Positions 1-4,544 of a DNA stretch of 6,272 nt are shown here, piece by piece. The DNA comes from an uncultured Oscillospiraceae bacterium. Its GTDB lineage: Bacteria; Bacillota; Clostridia; Oscillospirales; Ruminococcaceae. The stretch lies in contig CAUDDP010000098.1 of assembly GCA_958448395.1 (NCBI GenBank), forward strand, positions 1 to 6,272, read 5' to 3'. Position numbers and translations under genes: made by a program. The notes under the pieces are model-generated. The model did not search any database and was not told where the DNA came from. It was given only the letters and a program-made list of their open reading frames with translations. Numbering within the stretch: the first letter of the stretch is position 1; each line of letters starts with the position of its first letter.

Positions 1-354
1 TATATAGGACCGCCGCTTGATGAAAGTTTTCAGAAGTTTCATGGCATGACAAAAGAACAGGCCTGGGAAGCAGTGGAAAAATACAGGGAGAGATATAAAG
101 ATACCGGTATATATGAAACCAGTGTGATAGACGGAATGATTTTTGTCCTTGAGACACTCAAAGCAGCGGGAAAGACGCTTGCACTTGCAACATGTAAGCC
201 TGAACCGTTTGCATTAAAAATACTTGAACATTTTAATCTTTCAAAGTATTTTACGGTAGCCTGCGGAAGTAATCTTGATGGGACAAGAAAATACAAAAAT
301 GAAATTGCGTTGCATATTTGCAGACACCCTATAAAAAATGACAATCATGTATAA
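1..354 (+). pseudogene. HAD-superfamily phosphatase (phosphoglycolate phosphatase-like), 5' end outside window and 3' end truncated
   Basis: The frame is open from base 1, so the gene begins upstream and the first ATG at 46 is internal. The visible 117 residues open with YIGPPLDESF, which matches the start of the cap domain in phosphoglycolate phosphatase-like HAD hydrolases. They continue through a helical cap and a motif II region (LALATCKPEPFA, with the Thr that contacts phosphate), then GSNLDGTR followed by KYKNEI, which fits the conserved stretch that carries the motif III lysine. Family members then run on for about 70 residues to the acidic motif IV (GDxxxD). Here the protein turns into an unrelated tail and stops at 352-354. 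I found no motif IV remnant downstream in any frame, so the 3' end seems deleted rather than frameshifted. Such enzymes hydrolyse small phosphomonoesters in the cytoplasm; this product would probably be inactive. A natural short variant cannot be excluded. Confidence 0.7.
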
Positions 355-425
355 CTGCTTCTAATCTGGTCATAATAGCATTGTTCCCTTCGGAGCAAAT
401 AAAGTGAAAAGTGAGGAAATGTATC

Positions 426-605
426 ATGGAAATGAAGAAGAATGATCACATCCGCTGTTCCGTTACCCAGTGCAAGCATAATATGGGCACAGAAAATTAT
501 TGCAGCTTGAACTGCATTACCGTTGGCACACATGAGCAGAATCCGACGGTTCCGGAATGTACAGACTGCTTCTCCTTTGTAAAGCGGAGTAGCTGCTGCG
601 AATAA
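426..605 (+). CDS. DUF1540 small cysteine-rich protein
   Basis: This 59-residue protein has the DUF1540 pattern: IRCSVTQC at residues 9-16, then NYCSLNCITVGTHE around 25-37 and ECTDCFSFVK at 44-53. The eight cysteines lie at 11, 16, 26, 30, 45, 48, 57 and 58, six of them in the conserved spacing. The family is common in spore-forming Firmicutes and has no established function; binding a metal such as zinc is a reasonable inference from the cysteine layout. I chose ATG 426 because GTGAGG at 411-416 gives a ribosome binding site about nine bases upstream; the GTG at 411 in the same frame lies inside that site. It has no signal peptide or membrane segment, so it is probably cytoplasmic. No convincing promoter was found in the 71 bases after the broken phosphatase gene. 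The extra CC pair near the C-terminus is outside the usual domain. Confidence 0.85.
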   Translation: MEMKKNDHIRCSVTQCKHNMGTENYCSLNCITVGTHEQNPTVPECTDCFSFVKRSSCCE

Positions 606-628
606 AGCGGCATCCATCATTTTTTACG

Positions 629-650
629 GTTTCTTTTTTGCAGAAGAAAC
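629..650. other. 7-bp stem-loop downstream of the DUF1540 gene
   Basis: GTTTCTT at 629-635 pairs perfectly with AAGAAAC at 644-650 around an 8-base loop. It lies 24 bases after the DUF1540 stop codon. No T-run follows on either strand, so it is not a standard intrinsic terminator, but with the next hairpin it could mark or protect the 3' end of that transcript. Confidence 0.4.
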
Positions 651-652
651 GG

Positions 653-677
653 ACTCCTCCTTTGGAAAAGGAGGAGT
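653..677. other. Perfect 11-bp hairpin carrying an AGGAGG in its 3' arm
   Basis: ACTCCTCCTTT at 653-663 pairs without mismatch with AAAGGAGGAGT at 667-677 around the loop GGA. The 5' arm contains CCTCCTTT, the same bases as the anti-Shine-Dalgarno end of 16S rRNA, and the 3' arm contains AGGAGG. No T-run follows, so a simple terminator is unlikely. It lies 12 bases before an ATG at 689 that opens a 41-codon frame, so a structure hiding a ribosome binding site is one reading; an imperfect terminator for the DUF1540 gene is the other. Confidence 0.5.
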
Positions 678-688
678 ACATAATAAAA

Positions 689-814
689 ATGCGACTTCCA
701 TATTTTAAGTGCCTCTGCAAAAAAAGTAGAAAATCATCAAGAGATTCGTCAGATTATACAAAAAAGAATGTTGTAAACGATACAAAACAGAAAAATTTAA
801 GAAAGCTCTTGTAA
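689..814 (+). CDS. Doubtful 41-residue basic peptide
   Basis: This frame starts at ATG 689 and ends with TAA at 812-814. It is preceded, 12 bases away, by a strong AGGAGG that lies in the 3' arm of a perfect hairpin (653-677). The predicted peptide begins MRLPYFKCLCKK, has 13 Lys or Arg residues against 3 Asp, and shows no signal peptide, membrane segment or domain I recognise. The stop codon overlaps the -35 box of the ireB promoter. The spacing is longer than usual, and the Lys and Asn content is what AT-rich intergenic DNA yields by chance. It is listed only because of its ribosome binding site and structural context. Confidence 0.15.
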   Translation: MRLPYFKCLCKKSRKSSRDSSDYTKKNVVNDTKQKNLRKLL

Positions 815-837
815 AATGCCGCAGATTCCGGTATAAT
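809..837 (+). promoter_or_regulatory. Sigma-A type promoter of ireB
   Basis: TTGTAA at 809-814 (-35) and TATAAT at 832-837 (-10) are separated by exactly 17 bases. Transcription would start near 844, giving a short leader before the ribosome binding site AAGGAGGGG at 852-860 and the ATG at 868. Confidence 0.8.
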
Positions 838-867
838 ATAAGAATCACCATAAGGAGGGGATCAGTT

Positions 868-1113
868 ATGTATGATAAGACCATGACGTTTTCTGTCAAT
901 GATGAAAAGGAAATTGAAATGAAAAAAAATCTCACCATCATCTATGATGCATTGGTGCAAAAGGGATACAATCCGGTGAACCAGATTGTAGGTTATATTC
1001 TGTCAGAGGATCCGACCTACATAACCACCTACAACAATGCACGCAGTTTGATTCGACGCATTGATCGGGATGAACTTTTGCAGGCATTGGTAAAGTCGTA
1101 TTTGAACAATTAA
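868..1113 (+). CDS. ireB: IreB family regulatory phosphoprotein (formerly DUF965)
   Basis: This 81-residue protein matches the IreB family along its whole length, most clearly in KGYNPVNQIVGYILSEDPTYI (in the middle) and NNARSLIRRIDRDELLQALVKSYL (C-terminal). IreB is a small cytoplasmic protein; in Enterococcus faecalis it is a substrate of the Ser/Thr kinase IreK (a PASTA kinase) and acts against cephalosporin resistance. The phosphorylated threonines there lie close to the N-terminus. Here Thr5 and Thr7 fall in that region (MYDKTMTF), Thr5 being the better positional match. The start is secure: AAGGAGGGG at 852-860, with a near-consensus promoter before it. In many Firmicutes ireB sits between alaS and the Holliday junction resolvase gene ruvX; neither is next to it here, and it appears as a single-gene unit ending at the 1251-1286 terminator. 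Confidence 0.93.
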   Translation: MYDKTMTFSVNDEKEIEMKKNLTIIYDALVQKGYNPVNQIVGYILSEDPTYITTYNNARSLIRRIDRDELLQALVKSYLNN

Positions 1114-1250
1114 TTCCATTTTCTTGGCAGCATTCGCCTGTCGTTCGGCTTTGTACAGGAGTCGGGGCAATTTGCTGTGGAGAAAAGTGGTCAGAAGTCA
1201 GAAAAAGAATAATCAGTACAGCGTACAAGCTGACAGAGTTTGTTGTGAAT

Positions 1251-1286
1251 ACACCGGTGTCCGAAGGATGCCGGTGTTTTTATTTT
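1251..1286 (+). terminator. Intrinsic terminator after ireB
   Basis: ACACCGGTGTCC at 1251-1262 pairs with GGATGCCGGTGT at 1266-1277 around the loop GAA: 12 pairs, two of them G-U. A T-rich run (TTTTTATTTT, about 1277-1286) follows. It is 137 bases after the ireB stop codon, and I recognise no gene or structured RNA in the bases between. Confidence 0.82.
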
Positions 1287-1377
1287 GGAATGGATGTGGT
1301 TGTTGTGCTGCAAGGACTTTCCACGGATAACGATTTGATTTCAGCGTATCCTATTTGTGCAGCCGAACAGCTGCAAA

Positions 1378-1383
1378 AGGAGG
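1378..1383 (+). promoter_or_regulatory. Ribosome binding site that fixes the deacetylase start
   Basis: AGGAGG lies 6 bases before ATG 1390, an ideal distance. A competing ATG at 1386 is only 2 bases away and opens a frame of about 13 codons. The GTG at 1357, in frame with the deacetylase, lies upstream of the site. Confidence 0.85.
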
Positions 1384-1389
1384 CAATGT

Positions 1390-2133
1390 ATGAAACTGCG
1401 AAAAATCATTGCCGGATGCTGTAGCCTACTGTTGCTGTACAGTGTACCGCTGCAAACAGCAGCGTTGGATACAGCTTGTATTGGCTATGGACAGGGAAAG
1501 GCAACGGACAGTCATAATTGCCCGTTGGATGCCCTTTCTTTTAATGAACAATATGCGGCATATGGTGCATTTGCCACAACACCGGATACCAGCCGCATTC
1601 TCATTACCTTTGACCAAGGATATGAAAACGGCTATACTGCACAAATTTTGGATACTCTGAAAGAGAAACAAGTGACAGCAATTTTTTTCCTGACTGGTGA
1701 TTATGCCAAAAAGGAAACGGCTCTGGTACAGAGAATGATTGCAGAGGGACATGTACTCGGCAATCATGGTATGACCCATGCCAGTCTGCCGCATTGCACA
1801 CAGGCAGAGGCAATGGAAGAGATTCAGTCATTGCATGATTATGTACTGCAAACGTATGACTATGAGATGCAATATTTCCGCTGTCCCTGCGGGGAATATT
1901 CCGAACAGGCGTTGCAGTGGATACACGATGCAGGGTATCAGACTGTATTCTGGAGTGGTGCGTATGTAGACTGGAAAACAGATGCACAGCCAGATACAGG
2001 CGAAGCCTATGAAACGCTGCTCTCCACAGCACACGGTGGAGAAATCTTGCTGCTGCACTCGGTTTCTGCTACCAATGCAGCTATTTTGGGTGATGTAATT
2101 GACGGTTTTCGGGCAGCAGGGTATACGGTATAA
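1390..2133 (+). CDS. Exported polysaccharide deacetylase, PdaA-like (carbohydrate esterase family 4)
   Basis: The 247-residue product has a signal peptide (MKLRKIIAGCC then a Leu-rich core, likely cut after the QTAA at 22-25) and one NodB-type deacetylase domain. Motif 1 is TFDQGYENG with the catalytic base Asp75; the usual second Asp is replaced by Gln, as PdaA enzymes also deviate there (TFDLGYENG). Motif 2 is GNHGMTH (His126, His130, metal ligands), motif 3 FRCPCGEYSE (Arg164), motif 4 TVFWSGAYVDW (Asp194, Trp195), and motif 5 LLLHSVS (His223). The YENGYT and VDW signatures point to PdaA, which removes the acetyl group from N-acetylmuramic acid during muramic-lactam formation in spore cortex, rather than to chitin or GlcNAc deacetylases. 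The two cysteines around Pro166 replace the more common Pro and Arg. The protein stops right after GYTV, slightly shorter than Bacillus PdaA. It is a single-gene unit with a terminator close behind. Substrate is inferred. Confidence 0.9.
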   Translation: MKLRKIIAGCCSLLLLYSVPLQTAALDTACIGYGQGKATDSHNCPLDALSFNEQYAAYGAFATTPDTSRILITFDQGYENGYTAQILDTLKEKQVTAIFFLTGDYAKKETALVQRMIAEGHVLGNHGMTHASLPHCTQAEAMEEIQSLHDYVLQTYDYEMQYFRCPCGEYSEQALQWIHDAGYQTVFWSGAYVDWKTDAQPDTGEAYETLLSTAHGGEILLLHSVSATNAAILGDVIDGFRAAGYTV

Positions 2134-2158
2134 GTAAATTTTTATCACAGTGAAAAAA

Positions 2159-2209
2159 GGCTGAGGTGTCAACAGTAGACATCTCAGCCTGATATTTTTG
2201 TATGTTTTT
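2159..2209. terminator. Strong terminator after the deacetylase gene, possibly bidirectional
   Basis: GGCTGAGGTGTC at 2159-2170 pairs with GACATCTCAGCC at 2178-2189 (12 pairs, one G-U) around a 7-base loop. On the plus strand T-rich DNA follows (TGATATTTTTGTATGTTTTT, to 2209). On the minus strand the stem is followed by six T (A-run at 2153-2158), so it could also stop leftward transcription from the tadA operon after a 380-base trailer. Confidence 0.88.
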
Positions 2210-2252
2210 GTCAGATGACGAAATAAACGTTTTTGACGCAGCTTTTTTTAAT

Positions 2253-2307
2253 GTGAGTTCGATGAGAGAGTTTTATCTGCCGAATGGCAACTGCGGTCAA
2301 GCTGGCT
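2253..2307. repeat. Dispersed repeat R1, copy 1
   Basis: A 55-bp sequence starting GTGAGTTCGATGAGAG and ending GGTCAAGCTGGCT recurs at 6027-6081 with a single mismatch (A/C at 2269). The last 29 bp or so recur at 2401-2428. No reading frame is shared, and the two long copies lie 3.7 kb apart in intergenic DNA, so this looks like a dispersed noncoding element. The orientation is the same in all copies. Confidence 0.9.
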
Positions 2308-2310
2308 TCA

Positions 2311-2327
2311 GGCGGCGAGTCGCCGCC
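2311..2327. repeat. GC-rich hairpin next to R1 copy 1
   Basis: GGCGGCGA at 2311-2318 is the exact reverse complement of TCGCCGCC at 2320-2327. The palindrome takes the place occupied by CAAGCTG/CAGCTTG arms in the other R1 copies and begins directly where the shared sequence ends. Confidence 0.75.
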
Positions 2328-2362
2328 GACAGTCCACCCACCGTTATGGAATGGAAAAGATG

Positions 2363-2385
2363 GGGCATTGGATGCCCTCAAGGGC
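2363..2385. repeat. Overlapping small inverted repeats between R1 copies
   Basis: GGGCAT at 2363-2368 pairs with ATGCCC at 2372-2377, and GCCCT at 2374-2378 pairs with AGGGC at 2381-2385, so the two hairpins exclude one another. They lie in the 93 bases between R1 copy 1 and the partial copy and add to the palindrome-rich character of this gene-free stretch. Confidence 0.45.
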
Positions 2386-2400
2386 GGGAAACGATTGTAA

Positions 2401-2436
2401 GCCGAAGGCAACTGCGGTCAAGCTGGCTCCAGCTTG
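2401..2436. repeat. Dispersed repeat R1, partial copy with hairpin
   Basis: GCCGAAGGCAACTGCGGTCA and the following AGCTGGCT match the second half of R1 with one base deleted. The segment ends in a hairpin, CAAGCTGG at 2419-2426 against CCAGCTTG at 2429-2436, then CAGCTTGGCG-like sequence as after the 6027 copy. The first half of R1 (GTGAGTTCG...) is absent here, so this is a truncated or modular copy. Confidence 0.8.
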
Positions 2437-2464
2437 GCGGAGGTGAGATCGTTATCGGTGAGAG

Positions 2465-2489
2465 AAAATACAAAAATAGATTTCCGTGG
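2465..2489. repeat. Dispersed repeat R2, copy 1
   Basis: The 25 bases AAAATACAAAAAT-A-GATTTCCGTGG recur at 4426-4450 with one mismatch (A/G). Similarity also extends weakly upstream (GTTATCGGTGAG against ATTATCTGTAG). Both copies are intergenic. This copy lies 28 bases after the end of the partial R1 element. Confidence 0.75.
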
Positions 2490-2544
2490 TAGGATTGGGA
2501 TTTATCTGCTTTCAGCTAAGCTGAATTGCGGATGCATTTGTGTT

Positions 2545-2566
2545 TCCCTAAAAATATTTTCAAGGA
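2545..2566 (-). other. AT-rich stem-loop just after the tadA stop codon
   Basis: Read on the minus strand, TCCTTGAAAAT folds onto ATTTTTAGGGA with eleven possible pairs, two of them G-U, less the few needed for a loop. It starts one base past the tadA stop. No U-run follows, so termination here would be weak at best; the better leftward terminator is the stem at 2189-2153. Confidence 0.3.
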
Positions 2567-2567
2567 A

Positions 2568-3059
2568 TTACTTCCCTTCCCTTTTCTTTTTCTGCCGCAG
2601 TTCCCGAAAAAAGTCTGTCAGCAACGCAGCACAGTCTTCTTTCAAAAAGCCATCTGTAATTTGTGGCTTATAGTTGTATGGCAGGGAAAACATCGACTCT
2701 ACCGACATTACTGCCCCCCCTTTCGGGTCATATGCACCGAAAATCAAGTCGTCCAGCCGTGCATGTAAGATGGCACCACAGCACATGGGGCAGGGTTCCA
2801 GCGTCACATAAATGGCACTGTCTATGACACGCCATCCGCTCAGTGTCCGACTTGCCTGATCAATTGCCATAATTTCCGCATGTGCCAGCGGTGATTTGCC
2901 GGATTCCCGTAAGTTCCAGCCCTCTCCAATAATGCGGTTGGTGGGCTTGTGCACAATGACTGCCCCGACAGGCACTTCCCCCAGTGCGGCAGCATGCCTT
3001 GCCAGCTCCAGTGCACGCCGCATATAGGATTCTTGTGGTGTATGTGGAATTCTTTCCAT
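2568..3059 (-). CDS. tadA: tRNA-specific adenosine deaminase TadA
   Basis: This 163-residue cytoplasmic enzyme is a zinc-dependent deaminase that converts adenosine to inosine at the wobble position of tRNA-Arg(ACG). It is normally essential because inosine lets one tRNA read CGU, CGC and CGA. The zinc and catalytic residues are all visible: HAE at 60-62 (His60 ligand, Glu62 proton shuttle) and PCPMC at 89-93 (Cys90 and Cys93 ligands). VPVGAVIV at 29-36 and the GAYDPKGGAV stretch near 108-117 are typical of TadA rather than of cytidine or guanine deaminases. The start at 3059 is set by GGAGG (plus-strand 3067-3071) seven bases upstream; the frame stays open further back into the preceding gene, but those 38 codons are just its 3' end read in another frame. 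The gene is the second of a minus-strand pair, 23 bases after the CPBP-like gene, so the two are probably cotranscribed. The C-terminus is basic (RQKKKREGK). Confidence 0.96.
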   Translation of the reverse strand: MERIPHTPQESYMRRALELARHAAALGEVPVGAVIVHKPTNRIIGEGWNLRESGKSPLAHAEIMAIDQASRTLSGWRVIDSAIYVTLEPCPMCCGAILHARLDDLIFGAYDPKGGAVMSVESMFSLPYNYKPQITDGFLKEDCAALLTDFFRELRQKKKREGK

Positions 3060-3066
3060 GATGGTT

Positions 3067-3071
3067 CCTCC
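3067..3071 (-). promoter_or_regulatory. Ribosome binding site that fixes the tadA start
   Basis: GGAGG on the minus strand lies seven bases before ATG 3059, inside the 23-base gap after the preceding gene's stop codon (3085-3083). It rules out the longer in-frame start at 3173. Confidence 0.8.
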
Positions 3072-3082
3072 GTTTGGCAGCA

Positions 3083-4237
3083 TTATAGTATTGTTGTAAT
3101 AATGAGAAGAACAAGTGCAACAAACATACAGAATGTCATCGAATTGGCTTGAATCAAAAATGTTAGGCAGCATTTTCCGGTCGAACAGATGGATGAAAAT
3201 TGCTGCCTTCCCTTAAATGGTACTTTCCGAAATAACAGGATACAGAGCAGTATCCCGATGATGCCGATCAGGATGACAGCAATATTCCGTCCCGGAAGTG
3301 GTATATTATTTTGAAAAATAGAAATGTGAAATCCAAAGAAAATGAGGATAGAATAAAGATAACGTGCGAATAAACCGATTAGTATATTTTGATATCGTAG
3401 GATTTCTCTTCCAGCCAGCAGTGATATGGTGAAAGTAGAGATGCCAATCATCAGGCTTTCTGACATCATGGCAGAAAAGATGGCTGTCAGCAGAACTGCT
3501 GTATTATCTCCGAACTGCCGTAATACATGCAGCATACTGCCATGATAGAAAATGGTTTCCAAAAGGGGGCGAAATAGTAGTGTAAAGAGAAAAAAAGTCA
3601 ACTGATAGGGAGGGCTCATACATAGAATGGAGTGGGATAGCGTACCAAGGGTTAGATGTTGAATTGTGGCTTCTGGAAAACACATAAGTATGCAGCCAAA
3701 TGCAGCAAAAATGCAAAGAGAAACTGCAAATGTACGCAGCCAAACGGAGATTGGTGTTTTTTGATGACAAAATTTGATTTGTTTTGGCATCTTTATCCAG
3801 CATGCAGCAATACACAGCGGCACACCGAAACGAAAGAGCTTTTGAAGAAGAAGAATAATCAGAACGGCACTATCTGAACCATATAAAACAATATCGTGCA
3901 AAGAGTAAAAAAGTGGCATATCAATAAAAGAAAAGAAGAGAATGCAAATCGGTATGATGAGAGGGGGGATCAAAAGCTGGCATAAAAACAGAATGCCGAA
4001 GCGATTGGAAATCCGCTGTAAAGCACGCCGTTCCAAAATGGCTGGGTCTTCTTCCTGTAAGCCGATACCCTCCAGAAAGGTTGCCTGTGGGTTGGGGACT
4101 GGTGGACAAAAGGAAAAGACATTCTCTGTGTCTTGCTGCCAGGAAGCAAATACAGTTTGATAGGATTGGTTGGAAGTGGATTCTGTGGTATTTTGACAGG
4201 ATACTTCTGATTCTGTTTGAGGAATTGTTTTTTGCAT
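3083..4237 (-). CDS. CPBP-like (CAAX protease/bacteriocin-processing) membrane protein with degenerate active site
   Basis: The 384-residue protein has a polar Ser/Thr/Gln-rich N-terminal tail (1-75) and about eight hydrophobic segments, roughly 81-104, 122-148, 165-187, 208-223, 245-275, 283-304, 317-337 and 366-384. The segment from 222 to 300 lines up with the CPBP intramembrane protease core: RPLLETIFYHGSMLHVLRQFGD corresponds to the consensus P..EE..FRG..L..L...G. The family's EExxxR reads ETxxxH here (Glu227, Thr228, His232), and the FxxxH histidine position in FSAMMSES (from Phe254) is Met. The second His and Asn sites also look lost in LFARYLYSIL. It is therefore probably not an active protease; a receptor, chaperone or immunity role is possible but unproven. 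The start at 4237 follows AGGAAGGTG by eight bases. tadA follows 23 bases downstream. The family call rests on this short motif region. Confidence 0.7.
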   Translation of the reverse strand: MQKTIPQTESEVSCQNTTESTSNQSYQTVFASWQQDTENVFSFCPPVPNPQATFLEGIGLQEEDPAILERRALQRISNRFGILFLCQLLIPPLIIPICILFFSFIDMPLFYSLHDIVLYGSDSAVLIILLLQKLFRFGVPLCIAACWIKMPKQIKFCHQKTPISVWLRTFAVSLCIFAAFGCILMCFPEATIQHLTLGTLSHSILCMSPPYQLTFFLFTLLFRPLLETIFYHGSMLHVLRQFGDNTAVLLTAIFSAMMSESLMIGISTFTISLLAGREILRYQNILIGLFARYLYSILIFFGFHISIFQNNIPLPGRNIAVILIGIIGILLCILLFRKVPFKGRQQFSSICSTGKCCLTFLIQANSMTFCMFVALVLLIITTIL

Positions 4238-4275
4238 AATGGAATCACCTTCCTGTTCACTTGTAGTATATAAAA

Positions 4276-4281
4276 ATTATA
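4276..4281 (-). promoter_or_regulatory. Possible -10 box for the CPBP-like/tadA operon
   Basis: TATAAT is read on the minus strand 38 bases before the ATG at 4237. At 17 bases further upstream there is only GTTCTT, a poor -35 box, so recognition would be weak or need an activator. An inverted repeat lies about 30 bases further upstream (4311-4328). Confidence 0.35.
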
Positions 4282-4310
4282 TAACAAACTGCTGAAAAAA
4301 GAACCCTAAA

Positions 4311-4332
4311 ATACAAAACAATTTGTATACAA
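4311..4332. promoter_or_regulatory. Inverted repeats in the divergent intergenic region
   Basis: ATACAAA at 4311-4317 and TTTGTAT at 4322-4328 are exact reverse complements four bases apart, and TTGTATACAA at 4323-4332 is itself a 10-base palindrome. They sit upstream of the leftward CPBP-like gene, a place where a regulator could bind. No known operator consensus is matched with confidence. Confidence 0.3.
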
Positions 4333-4425
4333 TCGCTAAATTTTAATATGGGTTTTTGTGACAGGCGAATACAAGCAGAAAGTATAGCAAATCTGCTGAT
4401 GGGAGTTGGCGTATTATCTGTAGGA

Positions 4426-4450
4426 AAAATACAAAAATGGATTTCCGTGG
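4426..4450. repeat. Dispersed repeat R2, copy 2
   Basis: This segment differs from 2465-2489 at one of 25 bases. It ends 17 bases before the -35 box of the arsR promoter, so it could affect that promoter or may simply have inserted next to it. Confidence 0.75.
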
Positions 4451-4467
4451 AAAGCAAAAAATAGGGA

Positions 4468-4496
4468 TTGACAAACGTCGGAAAATTGCGTATGAT
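4468..4496 (+). promoter_or_regulatory. Near-consensus promoter of arsR
   Basis: TTGACA at 4468-4473 is a perfect -35 box and TATGAT at 4491-4496 a good -10, 17 bases apart. Transcription should begin near 4503. Around the start lies TGATTTTATCA (4507-4517), a TGAT/ATCA inverted repeat, which could be an autoregulatory operator; the match to known SmtB-type operators is weak. Confidence 0.85.
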
Positions 4497-4532
4497 TAAA
4501 GTAATATGATTTTATCAGAATGGAACAGAAAG

Positions 4533-4539
4533 GGAGGTG
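4533..4539 (+). promoter_or_regulatory. Ribosome binding site that fixes the arsR start
   Basis: GGAGGTG lies five bases before ATG 4545. The upstream in-frame ATG at 4506 is almost at the predicted transcription start (about 4503) and has no such site. Confidence 0.8.
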
Positions 4540-4544
4540 CTTTT

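Larger units (their letters stand above)
2134..2567. other. Gene-free repeat-rich interval between convergent genes
   Basis: These 434 bases separate the rightward deacetylase gene from the leftward tadA operon. They hold the terminator at 2159-2209, R1 copy 1, a GC hairpin, the partial R1 copy, R2 copy 1, a 15-base palindrome TTCAGCTAAGCTGAA at 2511-2525 and an AT-rich hairpin at 2545-2566. I see no supported coding frame: the open frames here run through the repeats and lack ribosome binding sites. Confidence 0.7.
4238..4544. other. Divergent intergenic region, CPBP-like gene / arsR
   Basis: These 307 bases contain the weak leftward -10 box, the inverted repeats at 4311-4332, R2 copy 2 at 4426-4450 and the strong arsR promoter. 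I see no coding frame with a ribosome binding site, apart from a short in-frame extension of arsR from ATG 4506 that lacks one. Confidence 0.6.

Noticed and set aside
411..425. GTG 411 as an earlier start for the DUF1540 gene
   Set aside because: The GTG is part of the GTGAGG ribosome binding site for ATG 426, and has no site of its own; DUF1540 proteins start close to the IRCSV motif.
1604..2032. Minus-strand frame of 142 codons inside the deacetylase gene
   Set aside because: It lies entirely opposite a gene with clear catalytic motifs; it is a shadow of that coding sequence with no domain of its own.
2202..2492. Open frame of 96 codons in the repeat interval
   Set aside because: It runs through R1, hairpins and R2, lacks a ribosome binding site and shows no recognisable protein feature.
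3060..3173. Longer in-frame start for tadA at 3173
   Set aside because: Those 38 codons overlap the 3' end of the CPBP-like gene, do not resemble TadA, and a good GGAGG site precedes the ATG at 3059.
4506..4544. ATG 4506 as the arsR start
   Set aside because: It lies almost at the predicted transcription start and has no ribosome binding site, while GGAGGTG precedes ATG 4545 at the right distance.
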